The position numbers and the translations under genes were made by a program. The notes under the pieces are model-generated. The model worked only from the letters and a program-made list of their open reading frames with translations. It ran no database searches and was not told where the DNA came from. DNA of 64,000 bases from the NCBI RefSeq assembly GCF_012027305.1, contig NZ_SNUF01000001.1, forward strand, positions 1,302,001 to 1,366,000, in the 5' to 3' direction. Source of the DNA: Thermococcus sp. MAR1. Its GTDB lineage: Archaea > Methanobacteriota_B > Thermococci > Thermococcales > Thermococcaceae. How positions within the stretch are numbered: position 1 is the first letter of the stretch; the number at the start of each line of letters is the position of its first letter. Positions 42,834 through 51,498 of the stretch are shown one piece after another.

Positions 42834-43229
42834 CTATTTACTGAAGAGCTCCATAGCTTCTTCTGGTGTGAAGATCTCAGGAAGCCATCCGAAGTGCTTC
42901 TTGTTGTAAGTGATCAGCGGGGCGTTGAGTTTCAGCGCCAGGGCACCTATCAGGTAATCCCTGGCGTTTTTGGAGAAGTCCCAGTGACCGATAGCGGAAT
43001 TCACGGCAAGTTCAGCGCAGGTTTCATCAAATCCCATAACTTTAATTCCCAGAGAATCGAAGATTGCCATTAACTTGCTCTTCGCTTCGGGCAGGCCTTT
43101 TCGTCGGGCGTATCTGTAGAGCAGTTCCATGTAAACGATGGAGCTCGTAAATGGTTCGAGGCTGGATTCCATTAGCCATTCCAAAAAAGTACTGTTGTTG
43201 AAGGCGTTTGTGTCCAGGACTATCTTCAT
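42834..43229 (-). CDS. vapC: VapC-type PIN toxin
   Basis: A 131-residue PIN-domain ribonuclease: LDTNAF (5-10, first Asp6), a Glu in YMELLYRYARR, and DYLIGALAL and ITYNKKHF with the later acidic residue. It overlaps the antitoxin gene by 4 nt. RNA target unknown. Placement next to ribosomal genes is common for mobile toxin-antitoxin pairs. Confidence 0.88.
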   Translation of the reverse strand: MKIVLDTNAFNNSTFLEWLMESSLEPFTSSIVYMELLYRYARRKGLPEAKSKLMAIFDSLGIKVMGFDETCAELAVNSAIGHWDFSKNARDYLIGALALKLNAPLITYNKKHFGWLPEIFTPEEAMELFSK

Positions 43230-43474
43230 TTCTCTCCCTCCAGCTCGCGAAGAGACCGCTCTATACCCCTCGCAAGTCCCTGCCTGACCTCTTCAACGGT
43301 CTCGTCTATGTCCTTTGTTATTTCGCTCAGCTCCTTAAGGAGGTCCGTTAGTTTCATCAGAACATACCTGTCCCCTTCACGAACGAAAACAACCTCGTCC
43401 CCGGCTCTTATCCCCAGTGCCTCCCGCACCTCCTTGGGGATCGTGACCTGGTATTTCTTAGTGACGACTGGCAT
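43226..43474 (-). CDS. vapB: AbrB/SpoVT-type antitoxin (VapB)
   Basis: An 82-residue antitoxin: the N-terminal swapped-hairpin DNA-binding domain (PVVTKKYQVTIPKEVREALG, GDEVVFVREGDRYVL in pieces) followed by a helical toxin-binding tail (about 45-82). It represses its own operon in known systems. ATG at 43474 is preferred because GGTGAAG lies 6 nt upstream; the ATG at 43489 is weaker. Confidence 0.88.
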   Translation of the reverse strand: MPVVTKKYQVTIPKEVREALGIRAGDEVVFVREGDRYVLMKLTDLLKELSEITKDIDETVEEVRQGLARGIERSLRELEGEK

Positions 43475-43567
43475 TACCTTCACCAACATGGTATTACATT
43501 CTTGGCCTAATAACCATTTCGGGGTGAGGTTAATAAGGAGCTCCGGACACTCAAAATGGGGATTGCC

Positions 43568-44209
43568 ATGATCGTTCACCACCTCTACTCCGGGGGCAAG
43601 GACTCAAGCTTGGCCGCGTGGATTCTAACCAAGCTCGGCTACGAGGTGAGATTGGTTACCGTCAGCTTCGGCCTCCTCGACAACTGGCGATTCGCGAGGG
43701 AGACTGCCGAACGGCTCGGCTTCGAGCACCGGGTTCTCTACCTGCCGCGCGAGGTTCTGGAGAAAGCCGCGGACATGGCAGTAAGCGACGGCCACCCGAA
43801 CAACGCAATACAGTTCATCCATGAGCAGGCTTTAGAGGCGCTGGCATCGCTTCCGGAGGTCGAGAGGGTCAGCGACGGGACGAGGAGGGACGACAGGGTT
43901 CCTTTCCTGGATCTGCCGAGGGCCCGCTCGCTGGAGGACCGCTTTGGAGTTGCGTACATAAGGCCCCTCCTCGGCCTCGGCTACAAGACGATACGGGAGC
44001 TGACAGAAAGGCTTTTCCTCGTTGAAATCCGCGAAAGCGAGGAGTTAGAAAAGGCCGACTACGAGGTCGAGCTGAGGCATCTCCTCCGCGAGAGGGGAAT
44101 CGACCCGCTGAAGATATTCCCGAAGAGGCACTACCAGTCGAGGGTTCTCGGCTGGAGGGAGAGACCTGATTCCCTACCTTTTCCAAAATCCCCGCGAAGA
44201 AATCCCTGA
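43568..44209 (+). CDS. PP-loop ATP pyrophosphatase-like protein
   Basis: A 213-residue protein of the adenine-nucleotide alpha-hydrolase fold. The PP loop is SGGKDSS (8-14); other conserved pieces are VSDGTRRDDRVPFLDLP and RPLLGLGYKTI. Such enzymes adenylate a carbonyl or sulfur-accepting base; no partner gene indicates which. The C-terminal third (HRHYQSRVLGW-like) is specific to archaeal forms. A TATA-like GTTAATAAG (about 43530-43538) lies about 30 nt upstream. Confidence 0.75.
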   Translation: MIVHHLYSGGKDSSLAAWILTKLGYEVRLVTVSFGLLDNWRFARETAERLGFEHRVLYLPREVLEKAADMAVSDGHPNNAIQFIHEQALEALASLPEVERVSDGTRRDDRVPFLDLPRARSLEDRFGVAYIRPLLGLGYKTIRELTERLFLVEIRESEELEKADYEVELRHLLRERGIDPLKIFPKRHYQSRVLGWRERPDSLPFPKSPRRNP

Positions 44210-44241
44210 TTGGGCCCGGGCTGGGAGAAGAGAAAAGGAAA

Positions 44242-44472
44242 TCAGAGCCCGCTGAGCTTTCTGACTATCGGGTTCTCGGCCTCTTCGGGAGCTATTTCTT
44301 CCACGCTCTCGATCCATATCTTGTTTCTCGGAACGCGGTGTTTACTTCCAACCTCGGAGTAGAGTATCTCAACGACATCCTCGGCCTTGAGGCCGCGGTA
44401 CTCCCTGGTGAACCTCTCCCTCTTTCCGTTCCTCTCAAAGATTCCCTTAACGCGGAAGACCTTAACCTCCAT
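44242..44472 (-). CDS. rpl18a: 50S ribosomal protein L18a (LX)
   Basis: A 76-residue archaeal L18Ae/LX protein: [25 protein letters not shown] in pieces ([16 protein letters not shown]) and the conserved [16 protein letters not shown]. It is downstream of aIF6 in the usual archaeal cluster. The genes for prefoldin alpha and FtsY, which often follow, are not here. Confidence 0.95.
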   Translation of the reverse strand: MEVKVFRVKGIFERNGKRERFTREYRGLKAEDVVEILYSEVGSKHRVPRNKIWIESVEEIAPEEAENPIVRKLSGL

Positions 44473-44489
44473 AGCTCACACCTCCATCA

Positions 44490-45176
44490 TCAGTCAAGGA
44501 AGCCCAGGGCTTCTTCAATCTTAACTATTTCAGGTCCGGTCGTTAGATGTCCAACGACGACACCGTGAGAGTTCGCCAGCATGCAGGAGCCAACGAAGGG
44601 AACGCCCATGTTGGCGGTTCCAATGTAAACATCGACCTTGAACAGGTCGCGGAGCCACTCGAGCTCCTCATCGGTTGCCTCGGGGTGGACTAAACCGCCC
44701 CTGTTGGTGACCACTCCAACGCTTCCAACCGCGTGGAAGTCACCTATCATGCCCCTCTCGACCTCGACGCCGAGTACATCCTCGAGCTTCCTGGCCTCCT
44801 CGCGGCTGAACTTTGCACTTATCAGGGCCGCCCTGTCGTTGGCGAGGATGAGGTTGCCGAAGGCCGTGAGGGTGCTCTGGAACGGGACTATCTCGGTGTC
44901 AATCCCATACTCCCTGAGCTGGCCGTTTATCTTCTCCAGCTCGGCGTCCCAGACGTACCAGGGAACGACGATAGCGTTGGAGTTGCCGGCCGCGAATATG
45001 CCCACTATGCGCGACTTCATTATGCTTGTCTCAATGATAGGAACCTTGAGAACCTCCCTGAGAACCTCGAGCTTCTTCTCGCCAAGGCCCTCCCTGATGA
45101 GGACTACCCTGTCGGTGGCGGTGCCGTAAACGCCCAGATACGGGGAGTTCTCAAAATCGAGCCTTTCTATGTGCAT
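44490..45176 (-). CDS. eif6: translation initiation factor aIF6
   Basis: Anti-association factor that binds the 50S subunit and prevents joining with 30S. A 228-residue protein with the five-fold pseudo-symmetric pentein fold; repeats such as NAIVVPWYVWDAEL and VVGHLTTGPEI are visible. It is between L31e and L18a as in other archaea. Confidence 0.97.
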   Translation of the reverse strand: MHIERLDFENSPYLGVYGTATDRVVLIREGLGEKKLEVLREVLKVPIIETSIMKSRIVGIFAAGNSNAIVVPWYVWDAELEKINGQLREYGIDTEIVPFQSTLTAFGNLILANDRAALISAKFSREEARKLEDVLGVEVERGMIGDFHAVGSVGVVTNRGGLVHPEATDEELEWLRDLFKVDVYIGTANMGVPFVGSCMLANSHGVVVGHLTTGPEIVKIEEALGFLD

Positions 45177-45203
45177 CTCGTCACCTCGTTAAATTAAAAG
45201 GAA

Positions 45204-45473
45204 TCAGGCGAGGGAGACCTTGGCAATCCTCTTGCCCTCTTCCTCTTCAACAACAACCTTGACGCGGAGCTTGTTGGGTGGCTTCTCCGCCCCGCGCTCC
45301 CAGAGCTTCTCGTTGACGTCGGTGCCAATTATCACTTCATCGGCCTTGGCGTGCCTGGCTATCCACTCGCGGACGAAGCGAGCAGCCCTCGGGGCCCTCT
45401 TCCAGCGCGGAACGCGCTTCTTTATCTTCTTGATGGGAACGACGAATATGACTTCCTCTCCGGGCTTGATCAT
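45204..45473 (-). CDS. rpl31e: 50S ribosomal protein L31e
   Basis: An 89-residue basic archaeal/eukaryal large-subunit protein: [20 protein letters not shown] and the later [19 protein letters not shown] are family motifs. It follows L39e with about 10 nt between. Confidence 0.96.
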   Translation of the reverse strand: MIKPGEEVIFVVPIKKIKKRVPRWKRAPRAARFVREWIARHAKADEVIIGTDVNEKLWERGAEKPPNKLRVKVVVEEEEGKRIAKVSLA

Positions 45474-45483
45474 CTAAATCACC

Positions 45484-45639
45484 TCACTCCTTAAGCTTGG
45501 TTCTTCTCCACATCCTTCTCTTCGGGTGGGTCATGACCTCTCTGTTGGTCTTGACGATGACCCAAACCGGAATGCGCCTGTTCTGCTTGGCGGCCTTGGC
45601 AAGTCTGAGCTTCTTCGCAAGCGGCTTGTTTCTCGCCAT
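45484..45639 (-). CDS. rpl39e: 50S ribosomal protein L39e
   Basis: A 51-residue very basic protein: [20 protein letters not shown], then [13 protein letters not shown] and [15 protein letters not shown], matching L39e exactly in length and motifs. It lines the exit tunnel. ATG is preceded by GGAGGTG. It is the first gene of the L39e-L31e-aIF6-L18a operon and short enough to be missed by automatic calling. Confidence 0.97.
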   Translation of the reverse strand: MARNKPLAKKLRLAKAAKQNRRIPVWVIVKTNREVMTHPKRRMWRRTKLKE

Positions 45640-45758
45640 AACTACACCTCCCGGGATTATCATGATGCCTGTTGATGCTTTGGGATAGCATTTTTAAGCT
45701 TTTTCGTGGGGTTTCAAGGTTTTCCACGATAGAAATAGAGGGAGAGAAAAGTCCACCC

Positions 45759-47447
45759 TCAGAACACCAGCGGAGCGCGATACTCGCCCCAGACCTCACG
45801 GAGGACGTCGGTGACCTCTCCGAGTGTTGCCAAATGGCGGTGGGCCTCGATGATGTAGGGCATGAGGTTCTCGTCCTCGGTTTCGGCAGCCTTCCTAAGC
45901 CTGTCCAAGGCCTCCTCGACCTTCTTGTTATCGCGCTCAGAGCGGAGCTTCTTGAGCCTCTCTATCTGCTTCTCCCTGATGCTCGGGTCCACCTTGAGTA
46001 TCTCGACGTCGAGCGGTTCATCAACTATGAACTCGTTCACGCCGACGATGATGCGCTTCTTCTCCTCTATCTCCTTCTGGACCTTGTAGGCGCTCTCGGC
46101 AATCTCCTTCTGGATGTAGCCCCTCTCGATGGCCCTCATCATGCCGCCCATCTTCTGGATCTTCTCGATGTACTTCAGAGCTTCATCATAGATGTGGTCC
46201 GTGAGCCACTCGATATAATAACTACCTCCGAGCGGGTCTATGGTGTCAACGACGCCGCTCTCGTAGGCGATGATCTGCTGGGTTCTGAGGGCTATCCTGA
46301 CGCTCTTTTCGGTCGGCAGTGAAAGGGCCTCATCGTAGGAGTTGGTATGCAGGCTCTGGGTTCCGCCGAGGACGGCAGCCAAAGCCTGAATAGCAACCCT
46401 CACGATGTTGTTCTCCGGCTGCTGGGCGGTGAGGGTTGAGCCTGCCGTCTGGGTGTGGAAGCGCAGGAGCATTGAGCGCGGGTTCTTGGCGTTGAACCAC
46501 TCCTTCATTATGTATGCCCAGAGCCTTCTGGCAGCTCTGAACTTGGCTATTTCCTCAAGGAAGTTGTTGTGGGCGTTGAAGAAGAAGCTCAGCCTTCCGG
46601 CGAACTTGTCAACGTCCATGCCCCTGTCTATCACCGCTTTGACGTACTCTATACCGTCCGCCAAAGTGAAAGCGACCTCCTGGACGGCGTTGGCGCCGGC
46701 CTCACGGATGTGGTAACCGCTTATCGAAATCGGGTTCCACTTGGGGACGTTCTCGGCGCAGTACATGATGATGTCGGTCGTAAGGCGCATGCTCGGCTGG
46801 GGCGGGAAGATGTAGGTGCCCCTGGCTATGTACTCCTTGAGGATGTCGTTCTGGACCGTTCCGCGGAGCTGGTTCTGGGCAACGCCCTGCTCTTCGGCAA
46901 CGAGGATGTACATCGCGAGGAGGTTTGCCGCGGTCGAGTTGATGGTCATGCTCGTCGAAACCTTGTCGAGAGGGATTCCGTCGAAGAGGACGCGCATGTC
47001 CCAGAGTGAGTCGATGGCGACGCCGACCTTTCCGACCTCGCCCTCGCTCATCGGGTGGTCGGAGTCGTAGCCTATCTGGGTGGGCAGGTCGAAGGCGACG
47101 CTGAGACCGGTCTGCCCCTGTTCGAGGAGGTACTTGTAGCGCCTGTTGGACTCCTCAGCGGTTCCGAAACCGGCGTACTGCCTCATCGTCCAGAACCTGC
47201 CGCGGTACATGGTGGCGTAGACGCCGCGGGTGAACGGGTACTCACCGGGGAAGCCGAGCTTTTCGAGGTAATCCCAGTCCTCACCGAGGTCAGCCGGAGT
47301 ATAAACCCGCTTTATCTCAAAGCCATCATCGGTCATGAACTTCTCCTTTCTCTCGGGCCTTTTCTCGATGAACTTTTTGACCGTCGTTTCCTCCCAGCGC
47401 TTTTCCTCCTCCCTAATCTTCGCGAGCTTCTCCTTATCGAAGGTCAT
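45759..47447 (-). CDS. methylmalonyl-CoA mutase, catalytic large subunit
   Basis: Binds methylmalonyl-CoA in a TIM-barrel-like domain and with the separate B12-binding subunit performs the radical rearrangement to succinyl-CoA. The 562-residue product has [13 protein letters not shown]-type start region (as [10 protein letters not shown]), [21 protein letters not shown] in pieces ([23 protein letters not shown]), [19 protein letters not shown] in pieces and [11 protein letters not shown]. It lacks a B12 domain, so it is not a fused mutase. ATG at 47447 follows GGTGG. Upstream are a TATA box (GCTTTTTATAGG, minus strand, about 47479-47490) and the palindrome at 47520-47534. Confidence 0.97.
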   Translation of the reverse strand: MTFDKEKLAKIREEEKRWEETTVKKFIEKRPERKEKFMTDDGFEIKRVYTPADLGEDWDYLEKLGFPGEYPFTRGVYATMYRGRFWTMRQYAGFGTAEESNRRYKYLLEQGQTGLSVAFDLPTQIGYDSDHPMSEGEVGKVGVAIDSLWDMRVLFDGIPLDKVSTSMTINSTAANLLAMYILVAEEQGVAQNQLRGTVQNDILKEYIARGTYIFPPQPSMRLTTDIIMYCAENVPKWNPISISGYHIREAGANAVQEVAFTLADGIEYVKAVIDRGMDVDKFAGRLSFFFNAHNNFLEEIAKFRAARRLWAYIMKEWFNAKNPRSMLLRFHTQTAGSTLTAQQPENNIVRVAIQALAAVLGGTQSLHTNSYDEALSLPTEKSVRIALRTQQIIAYESGVVDTIDPLGGSYYIEWLTDHIYDEALKYIEKIQKMGGMMRAIERGYIQKEIAESAYKVQKEIEEKKRIIVGVNEFIVDEPLDVEILKVDPSIREKQIERLKKLRSERDNKKVEEALDRLRKAAETEDENLMPYIIEAHRHLATLGEVTDVLREVWGEYRAPLVF

Positions 47448-47519
47448 GCCTACCACCTGCCCCTATTTGGGCGCCGGCCTATAAAAAGCTTTTACATAAC
47501 TAAAGGTAGGGCTTGACGT

Positions 47520-47534
47520 TGGATAAATTATCCA
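47520..47534. promoter_or_regulatory. palindromic operator upstream of the mutase large-subunit gene
   Basis: TGGATAA-A-TTATCCA is a perfect 15-bp dyad, preceded by GGGCTTGACGT. It is about 36 nt upstream of the TATA centre of the large-subunit gene, as at the small-subunit gene. Confidence 0.65.
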
Positions 47535-48356
47535 TCAGTCGGGGAAGTCGAGGTTTATGAGAACCGCCCAGGCAACGGCCAGGAAGATGGCCCCAACGGC
47601 GCCGAAGAAGACGGCGGTGTAGGCGGAGTCCCCAACGAAGGCACTCAGGTCAACCTTGTCGAACCCGGCCTTCAGCAGAACCACAGCCTGATAGCCGAGG
47701 GTGTAGCGCTCCGGGTTTTTGATGTAGGGGATCTGGGGCAGGAGGAACTGGAGAAGGAACACAACTCCGAAGGTGGCCAGCGAGGCGTAGAGCGGGCGCG
47801 TTATGATGACCGAAACCAGCATGGCCAGAGCACCAAGGAGAGCTAAAACGAGGAGTGTTGCCCCCAGGGCAAGGAGAAAGTCGGACAGACCTTCCCAGAG
47901 GCCCTTCGCGCCTGCACTGTAAACGACCGAATTGTAGAGCCAGATAACGGTATAGGGAACCCCGAAGAGAACCGCGAGGGCGCTGAGTCCGGCGAGGAAT
48001 TTGGCCGTGACAACCTCGCTTAGTCTCACCGGCCTGGCAAGGAGAAGCCTTATCGTTCCCCGGTCTATCTCGCCCGCGAGGAGGTCGCTCATGAGGATTA
48101 TCGCGATGAGCTGGCAGATTATGCCGAGCCAGTAGTTGGGGATCAGGTCGAGCATCAGCGATTGGAATGCTTTGAGCATGACGTCGACACCACTGCCTGT
48201 AGCGTTCGGGCTGAGGAGGTAGATGAACGCGGGAAAGAACGTGGCCAAGAAGAGAACCTTGAGCTTCCTTGAGCGAACCAACCTCCTGAACTCGCTCTCA
48301 AAGACCACCCAGAGGGCGCTCTGGAAGGGCTTTAGATTACCCCTCATTCCTTCCAC
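47535..48356 (-). CDS. ABC-2 type transporter permease
   Basis: A 273-residue membrane protein with about six hydrophobic segments and the typical ABC-2 motif region EIDRGTIRLLLARPVRLSEVV, here shown only in part (DRGTIRLLLARPV). It works with the ATPase encoded just upstream (13-nt overlap). Export of a lipid, drug or peptide is usual for the family; the substrate is not evident. Confidence 0.87.
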   Translation of the reverse strand: MEGMRGNLKPFQSALWVVFESEFRRLVRSRKLKVLFLATFFPAFIYLLSPNATGSGVDVMLKAFQSLMLDLIPNYWLGIICQLIAIILMSDLLAGEIDRGTIRLLLARPVRLSEVVTAKFLAGLSALAVLFGVPYTVIWLYNSVVYSAGAKGLWEGLSDFLLALGATLLVLALLGALAMLVSVIITRPLYASLATFGVVFLLQFLLPQIPYIKNPERYTLGYQAVVLLKAGFDKVDLSAFVGDSAYTAVFFGAVGAIFLAVAWAVLINLDFPD

Positions 48357-49282
48357 CCCACGTTGAAGCGCTTCATCAGGATTCTCTCCAGCGGGCTTGT
48401 ATGGGACTTGAAGAGCTTGAGTGCAAGCTTGTTCTCGGCCAGAAACATCGGAAGCTCTAAAAAGAACTGCTCCGCGAACCTCTCGTCGAGCCGCACCCTC
48501 AGTATTCCCTCTTCTTCCCAGGCTTCCCTGACGTAGACCTTATCCTTCAGAAACTCCAGGAGCTTCCCGTTGTCCGAGACGAGGACGTCGTAGTCAGTCC
48601 CCTCGACGTTCACCAGGTCCCTAACGCGCCCCTGTTCGATGAGCTGGCCGTCCTTGATCAGGCCAACGTAGTTGCAGGTCCTCTCTATCTCACTGACTAT
48701 GTGGGAGCTTATGAAGATGGTCTTCCTGGCCTTGGCCAGCTCCAGAACCTTGCCGATGAACTCCATTCTCCCGAGGGGGTCGAGGTTGCTCGTGGGCTCG
48801 TCGAGTATTAGAAGCTCAGGGTTTCCGAGGAGGGCCATGGCAAAGCTGACCCTCTGCCTCTGACCGCTTGAGAGCTCCCTTATCCTGTTAAAGGCCAGCT
48901 TTCCAACTCCCGCGTAGGCCATCAGCTCCCTCGCCTGCTTTATTGCCTCCCCCTTAGGGAGCCCAATGAGACGACCCATGTACGTCAGGAACTCGAAGAT
49001 CGTCATGTCTTCATACGCGAGGGGCTTTTCGGGCATGTAACCGACCTTCCGCATTATTTCAACCCTCTCGCGCGGCATATCGAGGTCAAAAATCCTTATC
49101 TCACCGTAGGTCGGCTTCAGAGCCCCGGTCAGCATCTTTATCGTGGTGGTCTTCCCGGCACCGTTGGGGCCGAGGAAGCCGTAGACTGCACCTCTGGGAA
49201 CCTTCAGGTTGAGATGGTACACAACGTTCATCCTGCCGAAGAACTTGGTGAGCTTTTCGGTCTCGATGATGTAGGTGGACAT
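48344..49282 (-). CDS. ABC transporter ATP-binding protein
   Basis: A 312-residue ATPase partner of the permease: GPNGAGKTT (about 38-46), signature LSSGQRQRVSFA, Walker B LLILDEPTSNLDP, and a C-terminal extension of about 90 residues common in ABC-2 exporters. The ATG follows GGTGTTGAG. The pair forms a bicistronic operon. Confidence 0.93.
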   Translation of the reverse strand: MSTYIIETEKLTKFFGRMNVVYHLNLKVPRGAVYGFLGPNGAGKTTTIKMLTGALKPTYGEIRIFDLDMPRERVEIMRKVGYMPEKPLAYEDMTIFEFLTYMGRLIGLPKGEAIKQARELMAYAGVGKLAFNRIRELSSGQRQRVSFAMALLGNPELLILDEPTSNLDPLGRMEFIGKVLELAKARKTIFISSHIVSEIERTCNYVGLIKDGQLIEQGRVRDLVNVEGTDYDVLVSDNGKLLEFLKDKVYVREAWEEEGILRVRLDERFAEQFFLELPMFLAENKLALKLFKSHTSPLERILMKRFNVGWKE

Positions 49283-49346
49283 CTCAACACCCAGAGGGAT
49301 ATCGAAACGAAGCTAAATAAGGGTTTCGGGGGTTTATATTCAAGTA

Positions 49347-50213
49347 ATAATAATAGGGAAAGTTGGCCTCGACAGCTCCGCAAAGCTCGCCTTCCAGAGC
49401 CACGCCCACACCGACCACTTCGTCAGCGGTGAGGTCATCTACTCCACCAAAGCAACCAAGTTCCTCAGCCACCTCCGGAAGGGCGGCTTCTACAGGGAAA
49501 TCGAGTTCGGGAAGAAGTTCTACCTCGGCGATTTCAAGGCGAAGCTCTATCCGGCTGGACACATGCTCGGCTCGGCAGGGATAAAGCTGTGGCTCGAAAA
49601 CGGCACGCTGTTCTACACCGGCGACACCAAGTGGTTCAAGATGAGGACTGCGGAAAAAAGCCGCTTTCCGAGGGCAGACTTCCTCATCATTGAGGCCACC
49701 TTTGGCGTTCCGCACTTCACGTTTCCAACGCCGCGGGAAGCCGAGAAAAAGCTAATCGCCTTCGTCGAGGAGGCCCTTGAGAGAGGTAGAAGACCGGTTC
49801 TCTACGTCAACCAGATGGGGAAAGCCCAGGAGGTCATGAAGATACTCGACCTTCACGGCTACACAGTCAAAGCATCGAGGGAGATGCTCAAGGTGGCGCG
49901 CGTTTATTCGAAGTTCGGGGTTAGGTTCGGCAACATCTCGGCCGACGGCGAGGTCGTCCTTCGCTCCTACCGCTCGCCCCGGGTTGAGAACTCCATCTCA
50001 CCCTGGGAGCTTACGGTTTCCGGTTTTGGACGGTTAAAGCTCAGCAACCACGCCGACTTCTGGGAGCTGGTCCGAATAGTGGAGAAGGTGCACCCGGAGA
50101 GAATTTTCACTGTTTATGGCTTTGCAGAGGAGTTCGCGAGGATTTTGAGGGGACTCGGCTACGATGCTCAGCCAGTATCCCAGAATTCCACCATGAGCTT
50201 GCCGACATTATGA
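49347..50213 (+). CDS. metallo-beta-lactamase-fold protein without a canonical start codon
   Basis: The coding frame begins with the segment IIIGKVGLDSSAKLAF and then SHAHTDHF, the metal-binding HxHxDH motif, continuing through PAGHMLGSAG, YTGDTKW and SNHADFW. This resembles archaeal MBL exonuclease-like proteins of about 290 residues. The first in-frame ATG (49563) would remove the metal site, and no ATG, GTG or TTG occurs between the upstream stop (49314) and the motif. I place the start at the ATA codon at 49347 only provisionally. A TATA element (TTTATATT, 49333-49340, or CTAAATAAG, 49313-49321) indicates it is transcribed. Non-standard start, sequencing error or 5' truncation are all possible. 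Confidence 0.6.
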   Translation: MIIGKVGLDSSAKLAFQSHAHTDHFVSGEVIYSTKATKFLSHLRKGGFYREIEFGKKFYLGDFKAKLYPAGHMLGSAGIKLWLENGTLFYTGDTKWFKMRTAEKSRFPRADFLIIEATFGVPHFTFPTPREAEKKLIAFVEEALERGRRPVLYVNQMGKAQEVMKILDLHGYTVKASREMLKVARVYSKFGVRFGNISADGEVVLRSYRSPRVENSISPWELTVSGFGRLKLSNHADFWELVRIVEKVHPERIFTVYGFAEEFARILRGLGYDAQPVSQNSTMSLPTL

Positions 50214-50475
50214 CAAAAACATGAATCCAGCAGGATAAAAACTCAAACTTTTTCCTTTGAAAGCCATTTAAACAGAGAAATCTTCCAAAAAATTGGCCAA
50301 AAAGCTAATATTTTTTAAACTCGTATAAGTTTGATGGACCCACTGTGAGTTATGGATAGCGTGGCAGTGCCTTGAATCCGCCCTGAAAAATAGGTCGGTC
50401 GTGCCAATAAGCTAAAAGGGGGTGGTAGCCAAGCGCCCCTTCCCTTCTTCTCCCATTACCCCAGGGGGTGAACCC

Positions 50476-50760
50476 ATGGAGGCCCTAACCAGACGAAGGT
50501 TTCGCCCGAAGTGGGTTACCGGGCTAAGGCCCAGGCTTGAGGAGATTATGAATAAGGGCATCGGCAGGGGTTCTCTTCTCGGGAGGGGTCGGATAGTCAG
50601 CGACATGCTCGAAGTTACGGAGCTCACGTTGGTAAAAGAGCCCAGAGAGATGGAAGTCAGGGTGGACGGAAGGGAGGTCAGGTTCGTTTATCCCCTCAGA
50701 GGAAACGAGAGCTTCGATGACGTCTACTACCCGCTCGTCCGTATGCTGAGCAACCTTTGA
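50476..50760 (+). CDS. hypothetical protein, 94 aa, upstream of hsp20
   Basis: A soluble protein I do not recognise. Basic start (MEALTRRRFRPKWVTGLRPR), a Gly/Arg-rich middle (GIGRGSLLGRGR), then strands (LTLVKEPREMEVRV, VRFVYPLRG). ATG at 50476 follows GGGGGTGA by 6 nt; an in-frame GTG at 50422 is less likely. The 260 bp before it hold a TATA-like TTTTTTAAACTC (about 50310-50321) and no other gene that I can see. Its position before hsp20 may be coincidental, since hsp20 has its own promoter. Confidence 0.6.
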   Translation: MEALTRRRFRPKWVTGLRPRLEEIMNKGIGRGSLLGRGRIVSDMLEVTELTLVKEPREMEVRVDGREVRFVYPLRGNESFDDVYYPLVRMLSNL

Positions 50761-50816
50761 TCTTTCCCCGTTCTTTTCAGATTTTAGTCACCGATGCACA
50801 TTAAAAGACGAAAAAC

Positions 50817-50857
50817 TTTATAAACCCCAAGCTTTTAGTTACTACTGGTAACCAAAA
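50817..50857 (+). promoter_or_regulatory. hsp20 promoter with Phr-type heat-shock operator
   Basis: TATA box TTTATAAA (50817-50824) is followed by TTTTAGTTAC-N5-GTAACCAAAA (50833-50857). This contains TTTA at about -10, TGGTAA (50846-50851) at the predicted transcription start and AAAA at about +10, the published element bound by the heat-shock repressor Phr of Pyrococcus furiosus. Confidence 0.85.
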
Positions 50858-50875
50858 GGTTGAGGGGGTGAGGGT

Positions 50876-51364
50876 ATGGTCTGGAGGAGGGACCGCTACT
50901 GGGACCCCTTCGACCTGATGAGGGAGATTCAGGAGGAGATCGACGCCATCTTCAGGGACGTCTTTAGGGGCCCAAGACTCTGGAGCTACCGCGAGCCAAG
51001 CGAGCGCTACGAGTTCGTCAGCGAGACCTGGCGCGAGCCATTCGTGGACATCTTCGACAGGGGAGACAGATTCGTCATAACGGTTGAACTGCCAGGAGTG
51101 CGCAAGGAGGACATCAAACTCCGCGTTACCGAGGACACCGTCTACCTCGAAGCCCAGGTGAGGCGCGAGAAGGAGCTTGAGACCGAGGGGGCAATAAGGA
51201 TCGAGCGCTACTACAGCGGCTACAGGAGGGTCATTCGCCTTCCAGAGGAGGTCATTCCAGAGAAGGCGAAAGCCAGATACAACAACGGCGTCCTTGAGAT
51301 AGAGGTGCCCAAGAAGGCCCCGAAGAAGGAGAAAGGCGAGGGCTTCGAGGTCAAGATCGAGTGA
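50876..51364 (+). CDS. hsp20: small heat shock protein Hsp20
   Basis: A 162-residue chaperone that holds unfolding proteins. The alpha-crystallin domain covers about residues 55-150 (PFVDIFDRGDRFVITVELPG in pieces, YNNGVLEIEVPKK), with a long aromatic N-terminal part (WRRDRYWDPFDLM) and a charged C-terminal tail containing VKIE. The ATG follows GGGGGTG. It has the Phr-type operator described above and precedes a CDC48 gene, the two best-known Phr targets being an hsp20 and a neighbouring AAA+ ATPase. Confidence 0.96.
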   Translation: MVWRRDRYWDPFDLMREIQEEIDAIFRDVFRGPRLWSYREPSERYEFVSETWREPFVDIFDRGDRFVITVELPGVRKEDIKLRVTEDTVYLEAQVRREKELETEGAIRIERYYSGYRRVIRLPEEVIPEKAKARYNNGVLEIEVPKKAPKKEKGEGFEVKIE

Positions 51365-51498
51365 CCTTTCGTTGTTTTCCATCTTGGCTTCGCCCCACAT
51401 TGATTTAATACCGGGCTCCGCCCCCAGCAACCCCCTGATAAAATAAAAACATTGAATCTCACGATCATCGGTCATGAAAAGTGTGGAGGTGGTGAAAG

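Noticed and set aside
48672-48863. Short plus-strand frames opposite the ABC transporter genes
   Set aside because: They are opposite strongly conserved ATPase and permease coding sequence and lack start signals.
50331-50400. A possible C/D box RNA (TTTGATGGA and CCTGAAA) before the 94-residue gene
   Set aside because: The C box is imperfect, there is no D' or C' box at suitable distances and no terminal stem.
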